Shown one piece after another: positions 8,184-20,611 of a DNA stretch of 25,554 bases (the first letter of the stretch is position 1; each line of letters opens with the position of its first letter). The notes below the pieces were generated by a model. That model made no database searches and was not told where the DNA came from. It saw only the letters and a list, made by a program, of their open reading frames with translations. The translations under genes were made by a program, and so were the position numbers. Source of the DNA: JADGHX01 sp035760965 (GTDB lineage: Bacteria > Pseudomonadota > Gammaproteobacteria > Steroidobacterales > Steroidobacteraceae); assembly GCA_035760965.1 (NCBI GenBank), contig DASTRY010000090.1, positions 1 through 25,554 on the forward strand. The letters are read 5' to 3'.

Positions 8184-8383
8184 AGCTCTTCGGACCCGAC
8201 AACAAGGAGCTGATGACGGTCACCGCGATCCAGCGTGAGGGGAACGAGCTCGTGATCCGGGGCAAGATCTTCGGCACGATGCCGATGACGGCGAAGCTGC
8301 GCCCCGCCGAAGCGCGCCGCGCCCTGAAGCTGCTCGGCCTCAAGAACGCGTGGTTCGCGTTCACGATGCTCTTCCGCCGCTGA
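8180..8383 (+). CDS. Small uncharacterised protein coupled to the flavoprotein gene
   Basis: This is a 67-residue protein beginning MKLFGPDNKELMTVTAIQR and ending AWFAFTMLFRR. Its ATG lies in the ATGA that also contains the stop of the preceding gene, so the start is fixed by the overlap. The first two thirds look like short beta strands with alternating hydrophobic residues (NELVIRGKIFGTMPMTAKLR), and the end is a short hydrophobic, Arg-capped segment that could sit on the membrane. I recognise no named domain. The tight coupling suggests a partner, chaperone or substrate-handling subunit for the flavoprotein, which is inference. The next gene starts 7 bp downstream. Confidence 0.75.
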   Translation: MKLFGPDNKELMTVTAIQREGNELVIRGKIFGTMPMTAKLRPAEARRALKLLGLKNAWFAFTMLFRR

Positions 8384-8390
8384 GGCGCCG

Positions 8391-8912
8391 ATGCCCGCGT
8401 TCCCGCCGGAACCCGTCCTGCCGCTGCACGAGATCGCGCTGCGGCTCCTGGTCGCGCTCGCCTGCGGCGCGATCATCGGCGTCAATCGCGATTTCCACAA
8501 AAAGCCCGCGGGCTTCCGCACGTTCGGTCTCGTCGGCCTCGGCTCGGGGCTCGTCGTCCTGCTCATGCATCAGATGGCGGGCAGCGGACCCGATGCGGTC
8601 AGCCGCGTCGTGCAAGGCGTGCTCACGGGCATCGGTTTCCTCGGTGCGGGAATGATCTTTCAGCGCGCCGCGCAGCCGCGGAAAGTCGCTGGGCTCACGA
8701 CCGCCGCCGCCGTGTGGCTCACCGCAGGCCTCGGAATGGCGGCCGGCGCGGGTCAGCTGAAGCTCGCGGGACTCGGACTGCTCTTCGGCATGCTGCTGCT
8801 CCTGATCGGCGGGCCGTGCGAGCGCTTTCTCGAGCGCATCCTGAGCCGCGTCGTGCCGCGCAACCCGAAATCGGATCGCCAGGGCCCGAACCTCCCGCCG
8901 CCCGATCTCTAG
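8391..8912 (+). CDS. MgtC/SapB-family inner-membrane protein
   Basis: The product has 173 residues and about five hydrophobic segments (approximately 13-33, 44-63, 71-91, 103-122 and 124-141). It shows the MgtC/SapB core signatures: ACGAIIGVNRDFHKKPAGFRT with the conserved Arg/Asp pair, GVLTGIGFLGAGMIF, and GLTTAAAVWLTAGLGMAAG. MgtC homologues are linked to low-magnesium growth and modulation of the F1Fo ATPase, but many MgtC/SapB proteins in environmental bacteria have no known function. It lacks the extra soluble C-terminal domain of Salmonella MgtC, ending in a short polar Pro-rich tail. It starts 7 bp after the small gene, so it is probably in the same operon. Its TAG stop overlaps the convergent kinase stop within a shared CTAG. 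Confidence 0.88.
   Translation: MPAFPPEPVLPLHEIALRLLVALACGAIIGVNRDFHKKPAGFRTFGLVGLGSGLVVLLMHQMAGSGPDAVSRVVQGVLTGIGFLGAGMIFQRAAQPRKVAGLTTAAAVWLTAGLGMAAGAGQLKLAGLGLLFGMLLLLIGGPCERFLERILSRVVPRNPKSDRQGPNLPPPDL
8909..8912. other. Shared CTAG carrying both stop codons of a convergent gene pair
   Basis: The MgtC-like gene ends with TAG at 8910-8912 and the PAS kinase gene ends on the other strand with TAG at 8911-8909. The palindrome CTAG therefore terminates both frames. Confidence 0.9.
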
Positions 8913-10888
8913 TGCGCGATCCTCAGGAGGCTTGCGATTGCGGCGATCAGCTCGCGCGCTTCGAGCGGTTTCGAGATGTGCGTCTGATAGCCGGCGAGCA
9001 GCGAACGCTGGCGATCTTCCGGCCGGGCGTATGCCGTGACGGCAATGGCGGGTAGCGAACCGGTGCGCCGTCCGTCGAGCGCGCGCACCTGCCCGATGAG
9101 CTGATAGCCATCCATGCCCGGCATGCCGATGTCGCTCACCAGGAGATCGACGTCGCGGCCGGCGATGATCGCGAGCGCTTCCGATGCGCTTGCCGCCGTC
9201 AGCACGCGCGCGCCGCGATCCTCGAGGATGCGCTGAATCAGCAGTCGCGTGTCCGCTTCATCGTCCACCAGCAGAATCGTCGCCTTGTTCAGCATCGGCA
9301 GCTCGATGTCTTCCAGGGCCATGACGTCTGCGGACGGCGCCGCCTGATTGCGGCGCGCCGGCTCACTGTCCACCGCCAGGAGCGGCAGCGCGATGGTGAA
9401 CGTCGTGCCTTGGTTCTCACCCGGGCTGCGCACGCTGACCGTGCCGCCGTGCATCTCGACGAGATTGCGCACGATCGAAAGGCCGAGCCCGAGCCCGCCG
9501 AACTGGCGCGTTGTGGATGCGTCGGCCTGGCGGAAGCGATCGAACACATACGGCAAGAACTCGGGCTTGATGCCGACGCCCGAGTCCGCCACGGTGATCT
9601 CGACGTGCGAGTTCACACGCTCGAGGACGACCTGGATGCGGCCGCCTTGCGGAGTGAACTTCACTGCGTTCGTCAGCAGGTTCCACAGCACCTGCTGCAG
9701 GCGATTCGGATCGCCGCGCGTGCGGCCGATGGTCGAGTCGAGCAGCGTCGTCAGGCGGATGTGGCGCGCTTCGGCGGAGGGCCGCACCGTTTCGATCGCG
9801 GCCGCGATCACATCCTGCAGATAGATCGGCTGCACGTCGAGGTGCAGCTTGCCCGACACGATGCGGCTCATGTCGAGCAGGTCGTTGATGATCTGCGCCT
9901 GCACCCGCGCGTTGCGCTCGATCGTCTCGAGCCCGCGCGTGCGCTCTTTCGGCGGCACGGTGTGCTGGCGCAGGAGCGCGGACCAGCCGAGGATCGCATT
10001 GAGCGGCGTGCGCAACTCGTGCGAGAGCGTCGCGAGGAACTCGTCCTTGATACGGCTCAGGCGCTCCGCGTGCGAGCGCGCCGCGCGCTCGGATTCGAGC
10101 AGGCGCTCGCGCTCACTGATGTTGCGCGCGACCTTGGACGCGCCGACGATGCGCCCGCTGCTGTCGCGCACGGGCGAGACCGTCAGCGACACGCGCAGTG
10201 GCTGGCCGTCCCGCGTGCAGCGAGTGGTCTCGTAGTGCTCAACGCGCTCGCCGCGACGGAGCCGCGCGAGGATGTGATCCTCCTCGTGATGCAGCTCGCG
10301 CGGAATGATCGTCAAGATCGGTTTGCCGATGATCTCCTCGGGCGCGTAGCCGAAGAGCCGGGTCGCCGCGCCGTTCCAGGATGTAATGATGCCGTCGAGC
10401 GTCTTGCTGATGATCGCGTCGTCCGAGGACTCCACGATCGACGCGAGATGCGCGCGCGCTTGCTCGGCGCGCTTGCGGTCGGTGATATCGATCCCGACGC
10501 CGTAGACGCTGACGCCGCGGCCATCCTCGTCGTACACGGCCCGCCCGCGGCCGTCCATCCAGCGCCACTCGCCGCTCGCGTGCCGGAAGCGAAACTCGAC
10601 CGAATAGTCGGTGTGCTTCTCGATCGCGCGGTCGACCGCCTCGCGTACGACGTCGCGATCTTCGCTGTGGACCCGCTGCACGAACGCGTCGCGCGTGCCT
10701 TCGAAAGTGCCCGGCTCCAGGCCGAAAATCTGCTCGAGCTCGGGGCTCCAGTACACCGCGCCGCTTTCCAGGTCGCGCGCCCACGCGCCCACGCGCGCGC
10801 CCTGGACCGCCAGGCGCAGCATGGTCTCGCTGTCGAGGCCCAGAGTGGGAAGCGCAGGCAGCGCGGGTGTGGTCGGTGGGTAGGTCAC
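8909..10888 (-). CDS. PAS-PAS hybrid sensor histidine kinase with C-terminal receiver
   Basis: This protein of 659 residues has no membrane segment, so it is a cytoplasmic sensor. Domains in order: PAS with PAC (about 25-140, GVGIDITDRKRAE at its end), a second PAS (about 147-262, SSDDAIISKTLDGIITSWNG), HisKA with phospho-acceptor His290 in ATLSHELRTPLNAI, HATPase with N-box Asn407, DSGVGI (435-440) and GGLGLGLSIV, then a receiver (about 537-655) with Asp586 in VSDIGMPGMDG. All key catalytic residues are present. The receiver has no output domain, so phosphate is probably relayed to a separate protein or used for feedback. The start is a GTG at 10888 with a weak GAGAGAG upstream. It is transcribed alone, divergent from folD and convergent with the MgtC gene. 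The ligand of the PAS domains is unknown. Confidence 0.93.
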   Translation of the reverse strand: MTYPPTTPALPALPTLGLDSETMLRLAVQGARVGAWARDLESGAVYWSPELEQIFGLEPGTFEGTRDAFVQRVHSEDRDVVREAVDRAIEKHTDYSVEFRFRHASGEWRWMDGRGRAVYDEDGRGVSVYGVGIDITDRKRAEQARAHLASIVESSDDAIISKTLDGIITSWNGAATRLFGYAPEEIIGKPILTIIPRELHHEEDHILARLRRGERVEHYETTRCTRDGQPLRVSLTVSPVRDSSGRIVGASKVARNISERERLLESERAARSHAERLSRIKDEFLATLSHELRTPLNAILGWSALLRQHTVPPKERTRGLETIERNARVQAQIINDLLDMSRIVSGKLHLDVQPIYLQDVIAAAIETVRPSAEARHIRLTTLLDSTIGRTRGDPNRLQQVLWNLLTNAVKFTPQGGRIQVVLERVNSHVEITVADSGVGIKPEFLPYVFDRFRQADASTTRQFGGLGLGLSIVRNLVEMHGGTVSVRSPGENQGTTFTIALPLLAVDSEPARRNQAAPSADVMALEDIELPMLNKATILLVDDEADTRLLIQRILEDRGARVLTAASASEALAIIAGRDVDLLVSDIGMPGMDGYQLIGQVRALDGRRTGSLPAIAVTAYARPEDRQRSLLAGYQTHISKPLEARELIAAIASLLRIAH

Positions 10889-10930
10889 GCTCTCTCGGCG
10901 GTTGATCGGGGGTGCCGCGGCTGCAGCCGT

Positions 10931-10958
10931 ACTATAGGCTCCAGCCGCCCCCTCGCAA
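10931..10958 (-). promoter_or_regulatory. Predicted promoter of the PAS hybrid kinase gene
   Basis: The minus strand reads TTGCGA (10958 to 10953), a 16-bp spacer, then TATAGT (10936 to 10931). These match the -35 box at 4 of 6 and the -10 box at 5 of 6 positions. Transcription would start near 10924, about 36 bases before the GTG start. Prediction by eye only. Confidence 0.4.
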
Positions 10959-11000
10959 GACTCAGGCCCGGCTCATGGTATTGTTTCCGCCACGAGGGGG
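10948..11000. promoter_or_regulatory. 8-bp inverted repeat in the kinase/folD divergent intergenic region
   Basis: CCCCCTCG (10948-10955) is mirrored by CGAGGGGG (10993-11000) with 37 bases between. The left arm overlaps the predicted -35 box of the kinase promoter and the right arm lies 27 bp before the folD start. It could be an operator shared by the two genes or a folD leader hairpin. There is no direct evidence for either. Confidence 0.3.
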
Positions 11001-11027
11001 ACCCAAGAATACGCAACAGAGGAGCGC

Positions 11028-11921
11028 ATGGTCGCCAAAATCATCGACGGCCGGAAAGTCGCCGCGAGTATCCGTCAAGAATGCCGAGTCCGGGTCGAGT
11101 CCCTCCGCCGCAAAACCGGTGTCGTCCCCGGCCTCGCCGTCATCCTGGTCGGCGACAACCCCGCCTCGCAGGTTTATGTCGCGAACAAGGTTCGCGCTTG
11201 CGCCGAAGTCGGCATCCAGTCCTTCAGAAAGGAGCTGCCGGCCAGCATCGACACCGAGGCGCTGCTCGCAACGATCGAGGGCCTGAGCCGGGACCCCGGC
11301 ATCCACGGCATCCTGGTGCAGCTGCCCCTGCCCCCGCACATCGACATGCGCCGGGTCCTGAGCGCGATTCCGGCTGAAAAGGACGTCGACGGCTTTCACT
11401 TGTACAACGTCGGCGGGCTCGTCGTGGGCAACACCGTGTTCCCGCCGTGTACGCCGTACGGCGTCGTACGCTTGCTGGAACACGAGGACATTCAGGTCGA
11501 AGGCCGCAACGTCGTCGTGGTGGGCGCGAGCAATATCGTCGGCAAGCCCATGGCGCTCATGCTCATGCAGCGCGAGGCCACGGTGAGCATCTGTCACGTG
11601 AAAACCCGTGATCTCGCGCAATACACGATCATCGCGGACATTCTCGTGGTGGCAGCCGGCAAGCCGAACCTGATCCTGCCGCAGATGGTGAAGACCGGAG
11701 CGGTGGTCATCGACGTGGGCATCAATCGGCTGCCGAACGGCAGGCTCGTGGGCGACGTCGATTTCGAGGGCGTCCGTCAGAAGGCTTCGTACATCACGCC
11801 CGTGCCGGGAGGCGTCGGGCCGATGACCGTGACCATGCTGCTGGTGAACACCATCACCTCGGCCGAGCGCGCGGCCGGCTACAACAAGGCGAACGCCGAG
11901 GCCGATGAGGTCACGGCGTGA
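11028..11921 (+). CDS. folD: Bifunctional methylenetetrahydrofolate dehydrogenase / methenyltetrahydrofolate cyclohydrolase
   Basis: FolD interconverts 5,10-methylene-, 5,10-methenyl- and 10-formyl-tetrahydrofolate in cytoplasmic one-carbon metabolism, using NADP. The product is 297 residues, about the usual length of 280-300. It has the substrate-site signature VGDNPASQVYVANKVRAC with catalytic Lys54, the motif GILVQLPLPPHI, DVDGFHLYNVG, the Rossmann loop VVVVGASNIVGKPMA, and the C-terminal signature PVPGGVGPMTVTMLL. A strong ribosome binding site (GAGGAG) lies just before the ATG. A short CGGCG/CGCCG hairpin (11914-11927) spans the stop codon but lacks a T-run. The gene stands alone between a divergent kinase and a convergent ABM-like gene; no other folate genes are nearby. 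Confidence 0.98.
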   Translation: MVAKIIDGRKVAASIRQECRVRVESLRRKTGVVPGLAVILVGDNPASQVYVANKVRACAEVGIQSFRKELPASIDTEALLATIEGLSRDPGIHGILVQLPLPPHIDMRRVLSAIPAEKDVDGFHLYNVGGLVVGNTVFPPCTPYGVVRLLEHEDIQVEGRNVVVVGASNIVGKPMALMLMQREATVSICHVKTRDLAQYTIIADILVVAAGKPNLILPQMVKTGAVVIDVGINRLPNGRLVGDVDFEGVRQKASYITPVPGGVGPMTVTMLLVNTITSAERAAGYNKANAEADEVTA

Positions 11922-11931
11922 GCGCCGGGCC

Positions 11932-12297
11932 TTACAGGTTGATGAAGATGTCGGGGCTATAGGGCAACGACGCATGGGACCGGCGCTCGTGGACTGACGC
12001 AACGTCGTAGAGCGCCGGCTCGAATCGCTCCGCGAGCTCGGCCGCCTGCGCCGTGTGCTGGCGGTATGCCGGATCCTTTTGGAGCGCCTCGACATCCGCG
12101 CGTGAACGCCACTGCGAGTAGCTCAACACGCGCTTACCGTCGACGCTGCGATGAACGACCGCGCTCATGAATCCCGGGTGAGTGCACAGGTTGCGCCTCG
12201 CGGCTTCCCCGAGAAGATCGAGCAGCTCGACCTGACGCTCGGGCCGCACGACGAAAGTATTCACGAGGGTTACAGACGCAGCTTCGCGATCGAACAC
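11932..12297 (-). CDS. Antibiotic biosynthesis monooxygenase (ABM)-like dimeric alpha/beta-barrel protein
   Basis: With the GTG start at 12297 the protein is 121 residues. It has the ABM/ferredoxin-like pattern: a first strand TLVNTFVVRPERQVELLDLL, a helix, GFMSAVVHRSVDGKRVLSYSQW, RSRADVEALQKDPAYRQHTA, and a closing strand ALYDVASVH. Members are small cofactor-free oxygenases of quinol-like or polyketide substrates, haem-degrading enzymes, or simply stress proteins; which applies cannot be decided here. I prefer the GTG at 12297 because AAAGG lies 7 bases upstream. An in-frame ATG at 12339 would add 14 residues with no visible ribosome binding site. The 3' end converges on folD with a 10-bp gap. 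Confidence 0.78.
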   Translation of the reverse strand: MFDREAASVTLVNTFVVRPERQVELLDLLGEAARRNLCTHPGFMSAVVHRSVDGKRVLSYSQWRSRADVEALQKDPAYRQHTAQAAELAERFEPALYDVASVHERRSHASLPYSPDIFINL

Positions 12298-12557
12298 GGT
12301 CCTGCCTTTCACCGGGTGGAATTCTGTCGAACACCGCAAGTAGCGTGCCTAGCGCGGAACGGGCCATGAACCACACGGTCCTTTGTCGAAGTTGCACGCG
12401 AGCCGATACATCACGGTCCGCACGCGGCCTGGGCACACTGGATTAGACGCCCTGGAGCCTCCAGAGCGGACACCGGACCGTCGGGCAACCCCTCCGCTTC
12501 GGACCACGTCACGGCATGAGCTTTGCATCTGTGCCCCGATTCAACTAAACCCGTGCT
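12298..12557. promoter_or_regulatory. Divergent intergenic region with repeated CACGGTCC motifs
   Basis: This 260-bp gap separates the divergent ABM-like and CHASE3 kinase genes. It, together with the first codon of the ABM-like gene, contains CACGGTCC three times in the same orientation (12295-12302, 12374-12381, 12412-12419). An inverted partner CGGACCGT at 12474-12481 forms a perfect 8-bp mirror with ACGGTCCG at 12413-12420. A small CTGGA/TCCAG hairpin follows near 12461. No convincing -10/-35 pair was found by eye and no small gene is supported. Confidence 0.35.
12301..12309 (-). promoter_or_regulatory. Ribosome binding site deciding the ABM-like gene start
   Basis: The minus strand reads AAAGGCAGG, 3 bases before the GTG at 12297 (7 bases measured from AAAGG). 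It favours the GTG over the upstream ATG at 12339. Confidence 0.45.
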
Positions 12558-16373
<3,816 letters not shown>

Positions 16374-16379
16374 GCCGAC

Positions 16380-17213
16380 GTGAGCGGCGCTTCCCACGAC
16401 GTCGACATCGAGCTGCAGCTGCTCATCGAGGCGATCTACCTGAAGTACCACTACGACTTCAGGCAGTATGCGCGCGCTTCGCTGAAGCGCCGGATCCTCT
16501 CCGCGATGACGCACTTCTCGTGCACGACGCTCTCCCAGCTGCAGGATCGGGTGCTGCACGACCCGGCGATGTTCCCGCAGCTCCTCGACTTTCTCACCGT
16601 GCCCGTGAGCGAGATGTTCCGCGACCCGAGTTACTTCCGTGCGCTGCGCGAGCACGTCGTGCCGGTGCTGCGGACCTATCCGTCGGTGAAGGTATGGATG
16701 GCGGGCTGCAGCACCGGCGAAGAGGTGTATTCGTTCGCCATCCTCCTGCGCGAAGAAGGTCTGCTCTCGCGCACGCTCATCTACGGCACCGACATCAATC
16801 CGCACGTGTTGCGCACGGCGCAGGCCGGGATCTACGACGCGAACCGAATGGCGGGCTTCACGGAGAACCATCGTAAATCCGGTGGGCACTCGTCCCTCTC
16901 GGACTATTACACGGCTGCATACGGGCGCGCGGTCATGGACAAGTCGCTCAAGCAGCACATCGTGTTCTCCGATCACAGTCTCGCGAGCGACAGCGTGTTC
17001 GCGGAAGTGCAGCTCGTCTCGTGCCGGAATGTGCTGATCTATTTCAACCCGGAGCTGCAGAGCCGCGCGATCGGACTGTTCCGGGATGCGCTCTGCCGCC
17101 GGGGCTTCCTGGGCATCGGCTCGAAAGAATCGCTGCGCTTCTCGGCGCATGCGCACGCCTTCGAGCCTCTGGTGCGGTCAGAGCAGATCTTTCAGCGGCG
17201 CGACGCGCCCTAG
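16380..17213 (+). CDS. CheR-type protein-glutamate O-methyltransferase
   Basis: The product is 277 residues, the usual CheR length, and is expected to transfer methyl groups from S-adenosylmethionine to glutamate side chains of a sensory protein. The small N-terminal helical domain (about 10-70) ends in FLTVPVSEMFRDPSYF. The catalytic domain has the SAM loop WMAGCSTGEE (106-115), GTDIN (136-140) and CRNVLIYFNPELQ (215-227). The start is a GTG at 16380, with GGTGAG overlapping the kinase stop as a plausible ribosome binding site. No methyl-accepting chemoreceptor, CheA, CheW or CheB gene lies in the window, so the target may be the upstream kinase or a remote receptor. Stand-alone CheR next to hybrid kinases is known in many proteobacteria. 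Confidence 0.92.
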   Translation: MSGASHDVDIELQLLIEAIYLKYHYDFRQYARASLKRRILSAMTHFSCTTLSQLQDRVLHDPAMFPQLLDFLTVPVSEMFRDPSYFRALREHVVPVLRTYPSVKVWMAGCSTGEEVYSFAILLREEGLLSRTLIYGTDINPHVLRTAQAGIYDANRMAGFTENHRKSGGHSSLSDYYTAAYGRAVMDKSLKQHIVFSDHSLASDSVFAEVQLVSCRNVLIYFNPELQSRAIGLFRDALCRRGFLGIGSKESLRFSAHAHAFEPLVRSEQIFQRRDAP

Positions 17214-17250
17214 TGCGGCATCATCCGCGGCAGGAACATAGGGGGGTCGG

Positions 17251-18305
17251 ATGAACACGAAATCATGGCTATTGGTGGGGCTCGTGTGCGCGGCAGCCGC
17301 GCTCGGCGCGCGCTCGGCCCACGCGGCCGGTTGCGAGCCCGCCGGCGGCGCCGAGTTCATTTGCGGTTTGAACGCACCCGAGGACTTGATCGACGTACCC
17401 CACACCGACTGGGTGCTCGTCAGCACGATGGGCGTCGGCAAGTCTCACCTCTACGCGGTGGATGCGAAGACCCATACGCCCGTTGCGCTCTACCCGGCCG
17501 ATAGCGCTCGCGAGCAACAAGACAAGAAGAGGTATGGCAGCTGTCCCGGCCCGCTGCCGAAGAGCTCCTTCGGCGGGCATGGCATCGACCTGCGGTCCAC
17601 CGGGCGCGGCAAGGGCACGATCTTCGTCGTGAATCACGGCGGTCGCGAGTCCATCGAAGTGTTCGAGCTGGACGCGGCGGGCAAGACGCCGCACGTGACG
17701 TGGGTCGGCTGCGTCGTGTACCCGGACCACGCGTCCGGCAACGGCGTCGTCGGGCTGCCCGACGGCGGCTTCATCACGAGCAACTTCCACGATCCGAAGG
17801 ACGCGGACGCCTTCAAGAAGATGGGCGCGAACCAGATCACGGGCAACGTGCTCGAGTGGCACCCGTCGTCGGGCTGGACGACGCTGCCGGACAGCGCGGC
17901 TTCCGGTCCGAACGGTCTCGTCCTCTCGCCCGATGACAAGTGGCTCTACGTCGCCGTGTGGCCGGCGCAAGAGGTCGTGCGCTTCGAACGGATCGGCCAG
18001 AGCTGGGCGAAGCGTGACGCGATCCCGACGGGGATCCTCACGGACAACTTGCGCTGGATGAAGGACGGCTCACTGCTCGCCGCCGGACAGGCGTCGAAGA
18101 TGCCGGACGTGTTCGAGTGCCGGCCGCCCGGCTGCCATGTGGGCTCAGGCGCGGTGAAGATCGACCCGAAGACGCTGAAGACCACGCGTCTCCTCACGTA
18201 CGCCGGCAACGACAGCTTCGAGGGCGGCACGACCGTGCTCGAGGTGGGCAACGAGTACTGGATCGGCAGCTACAAGGGCGATCGCGTCGCCCGCGTGCCG
18301 ATGCA

Positions 18306-18309
<4 letters not shown>
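17251..18309 (+). CDS. Exported beta-propeller-like protein (SMP-30/paraoxonase-like)
   Basis: This 352-residue protein has a clear signal peptide: a Lys-containing start, a hydrophobic core LLVGLVCAAAALG and a predicted cut after AHA at residue 26. It should therefore be periplasmic or secreted. The mature part shows repeated beta-strand blades with motifs seen in SMP-30/gluconolactonase and paraoxonase-type six-bladed propellers: SFGGHGIDL, TIFVVNHGGRESIEVFELD, VVGLPDGGFITSNF, GPNGLVLSPDDKWLYVAVW and TDNLRWMKDG. Acidic and Asn residues in these motifs could form the central calcium site. Four cysteines early and late in the chain (GCEPAG, FICG, VFECRPPGC) may form disulfides. A GGGGGG tract precedes the ATG as ribosome binding site. 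A lactonase or esterase role is plausible but unproven. Its stop overlaps the convergent metallophosphoesterase stop. Confidence 0.75.
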
Positions 18310-19448
<1,139 letters not shown>

Positions 19449-19551
19449 CCGCCCGACATGAGGGCGGCCTCGGCGGCTTCAATGGTCCGGCAATCGATCC
19501 GGACGGCGCCCGCGTTAAGATAGCGCGCCGCCAAGACTCCAGGGTCAGAAC

Positions 19552-20097
19552 GTGAGCTCGACACTTCGCGAACAGTTGTTGAAAGCCGGCCTCGTCACCG
19601 AAAAGCAGGTGCGCGCGACCGAGCAGCAACAGCAGAGACAGCACCGTCCGCAGCAGTCCCGCAAGCAGCCGCCGCAGAAGACCGAGCAGCAGCTCGCGGC
19701 CGAGCGGGCGCGAGCGGCGAAGGCGGCGCGCGATGCGGAGCTCAATCGCCAACGGGAGCTCAATGCGCAGGCGAAGGCGCGCGCCGCGGAAATCCGTCAG
19801 CTCATCGAGCAGCACAAGCTGCCGAAGGTGCTGGACAGCGAGGACCGCTTCAATTTCGTGCATGGGAGCAAGCTGCGCTTCATCCTCGTCGACGCCGCTC
19901 TGCGCGAGGGCATCAACAACGGCACGCTGTGTATCGTGCGTTTCGAGGGGAAGAGCGAGGTCGTGCCGGCGGCGATTGCGGACCGTATCCGGGAGCGCGA
20001 TCCACGAGTGGTGATTTCGCTGAAGGACGAGCCGGCGCCGGTCGACGAGAACGATCCGTACAAGGACTTCGTCGTTCCCGACGACTTGAAGTGGTGA
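19552..20097 (+). CDS. DUF2058 (YaiL-like) nucleoprotein/polynucleotide-associated family protein
   Basis: This 181-residue protein matches the layout of the DUF2058/YaiL family, which is common in gammaproteobacteria. It begins STLREQLLKAGLVTEKQVR, has a long basic and glutamine-rich helical stretch (about 20-80) and ends in a compact domain with EIRQLIEQHKLP, FNFVHGSKLRFILVDAALRE and a final acidic PDDLKW. The start is a GTG at 19552 with AGGG shortly upstream. Family members are annotated as nucleoprotein or polynucleotide-associated, with no established biochemical role. Its presence is one of the pointers to a gammaproteobacterial host. It is followed by the 42-bp repeat array. Confidence 0.85.
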   Translation: MSSTLREQLLKAGLVTEKQVRATEQQQQRQHRPQQSRKQPPQKTEQQLAAERARAAKAARDAELNRQRELNAQAKARAAEIRQLIEQHKLPKVLDSEDRFNFVHGSKLRFILVDAALREGINNGTLCIVRFEGKSEVVPAAIADRIRERDPRVVISLKDEPAPVDENDPYKDFVVPDDLKW

Positions 20098-20100
20098 CTG

Positions 20101-20270
20101 CAGGTTCCCTCGAAGTCCGCGCAGATTTCCCTGCACTCTGGATGCGCTCGCTCATGGGGGAGCGGGACTTCCCCCGCAGTCCGGGCGCGCTCACTTGTGG
20201 GGAGCGCCGATTCGCCTGCAGTCCGGTCGCGCCCGCATGTGGGGACCGCCGATTCCCCAATAGTCCCCGC
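20101..20270. repeat. Intergenic array of four degenerate 42-43-bp units
   Basis: Four consecutive units (20101-20142, 20143-20185, 20186-20227, 20228-20269) follow the pattern GCGCTCnC...TGGGGAGCG...GATTC...CAGTCCGG. The second to fourth are most alike; the first is the most diverged. Unit 2 can form GGGGGA/TCCCCC and unit 4 GGGGA/TCCCC, each around an 8-base loop; unit 3 has one mismatch in the same stem. The array lies between the convergent DUF2058 and DUF2277 genes. No T-run follows, so it is not a textbook terminator. Both strands are open in some frames and show a matching 14-residue periodicity, but no start or family supports a gene. Confidence 0.75.
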
Positions 20271-20324
20271 GCTCTTCGCGGTGCCGGAAGGCTCGCCTGC
20301 CCTCCGCGTCGGCGTGCGGGCGGG

Positions 20325-20597
20325 TCAGCCCGCGCCGAAGCGCGCTGCGGCACGAGCTTTGGCGCGCGCCGCCTCGACTTCCCGGTCGCGCGGCTCGGCC
20401 GTGGTCACGAGCGAGTCGATCAACACGCGCGCCGCGGCGGCGACTTCCTCGACTGCCCGGTCGAACGCCGCTTTGTTCGCCTTCGACGGCACATTGAAGC
20501 CGCTGAGCTTGCGCACGAACTGCAGCGAGGCCGCACGAATCTCCTCGTCCGTCGCGGGCGGCTCGAAGTTGAACAGCGTTCGGATATTGCGGCACAT
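20325..20597 (-). CDS. DUF2277 family protein
   Basis: This protein of 90 residues begins MCRNIRTLFNFEPPATDEEI, the hallmark of the DUF2277 family, and continues with ASLQFVRKLSGFNVPSKAN and an Ala/Arg-rich helical tail. The function is unknown; the conserved Cys2 and nearby Arg are typical of the family. The start is fixed by GAAGGAG (20607-20613), 9 bases before the ATG, which overlaps the stop codon of the methyltransferase gene. The two are therefore probably co-transcribed and perhaps translationally coupled. The 3' end faces the 42-bp repeat array. Confidence 0.88.
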   Translation of the reverse strand: MCRNIRTLFNFEPPATDEEIRAASLQFVRKLSGFNVPSKANKAAFDRAVEEVAAAARVLIDSLVTTAEPRDREVEAARAKARAAARFGAG

Positions 20598-20611
20598 CGG
20601 CGAGCACTCCT

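Noticed and set aside
9410..11377. 655-residue plus-strand open frame across the PAS kinase and folD.
   Set aside because: It crosses an intergenic promoter region and the start of folD in the wrong frame, with no domain signal.
11914..11927. CGGCG/CGCCG hairpin at the folD stop as a terminator.
   Set aside because: The stem is only 5 bp and no T-run follows on either strand.
19913..20353. Minus-strand frame with a 14-residue NRRSP-type repeat, and a plus-strand frame with a GERDFP-type repeat.
   Set aside because: Both arise from reading the 42-bp intergenic array. They extend into neighbouring genes in the wrong frame and lack a start with a ribosome binding site.
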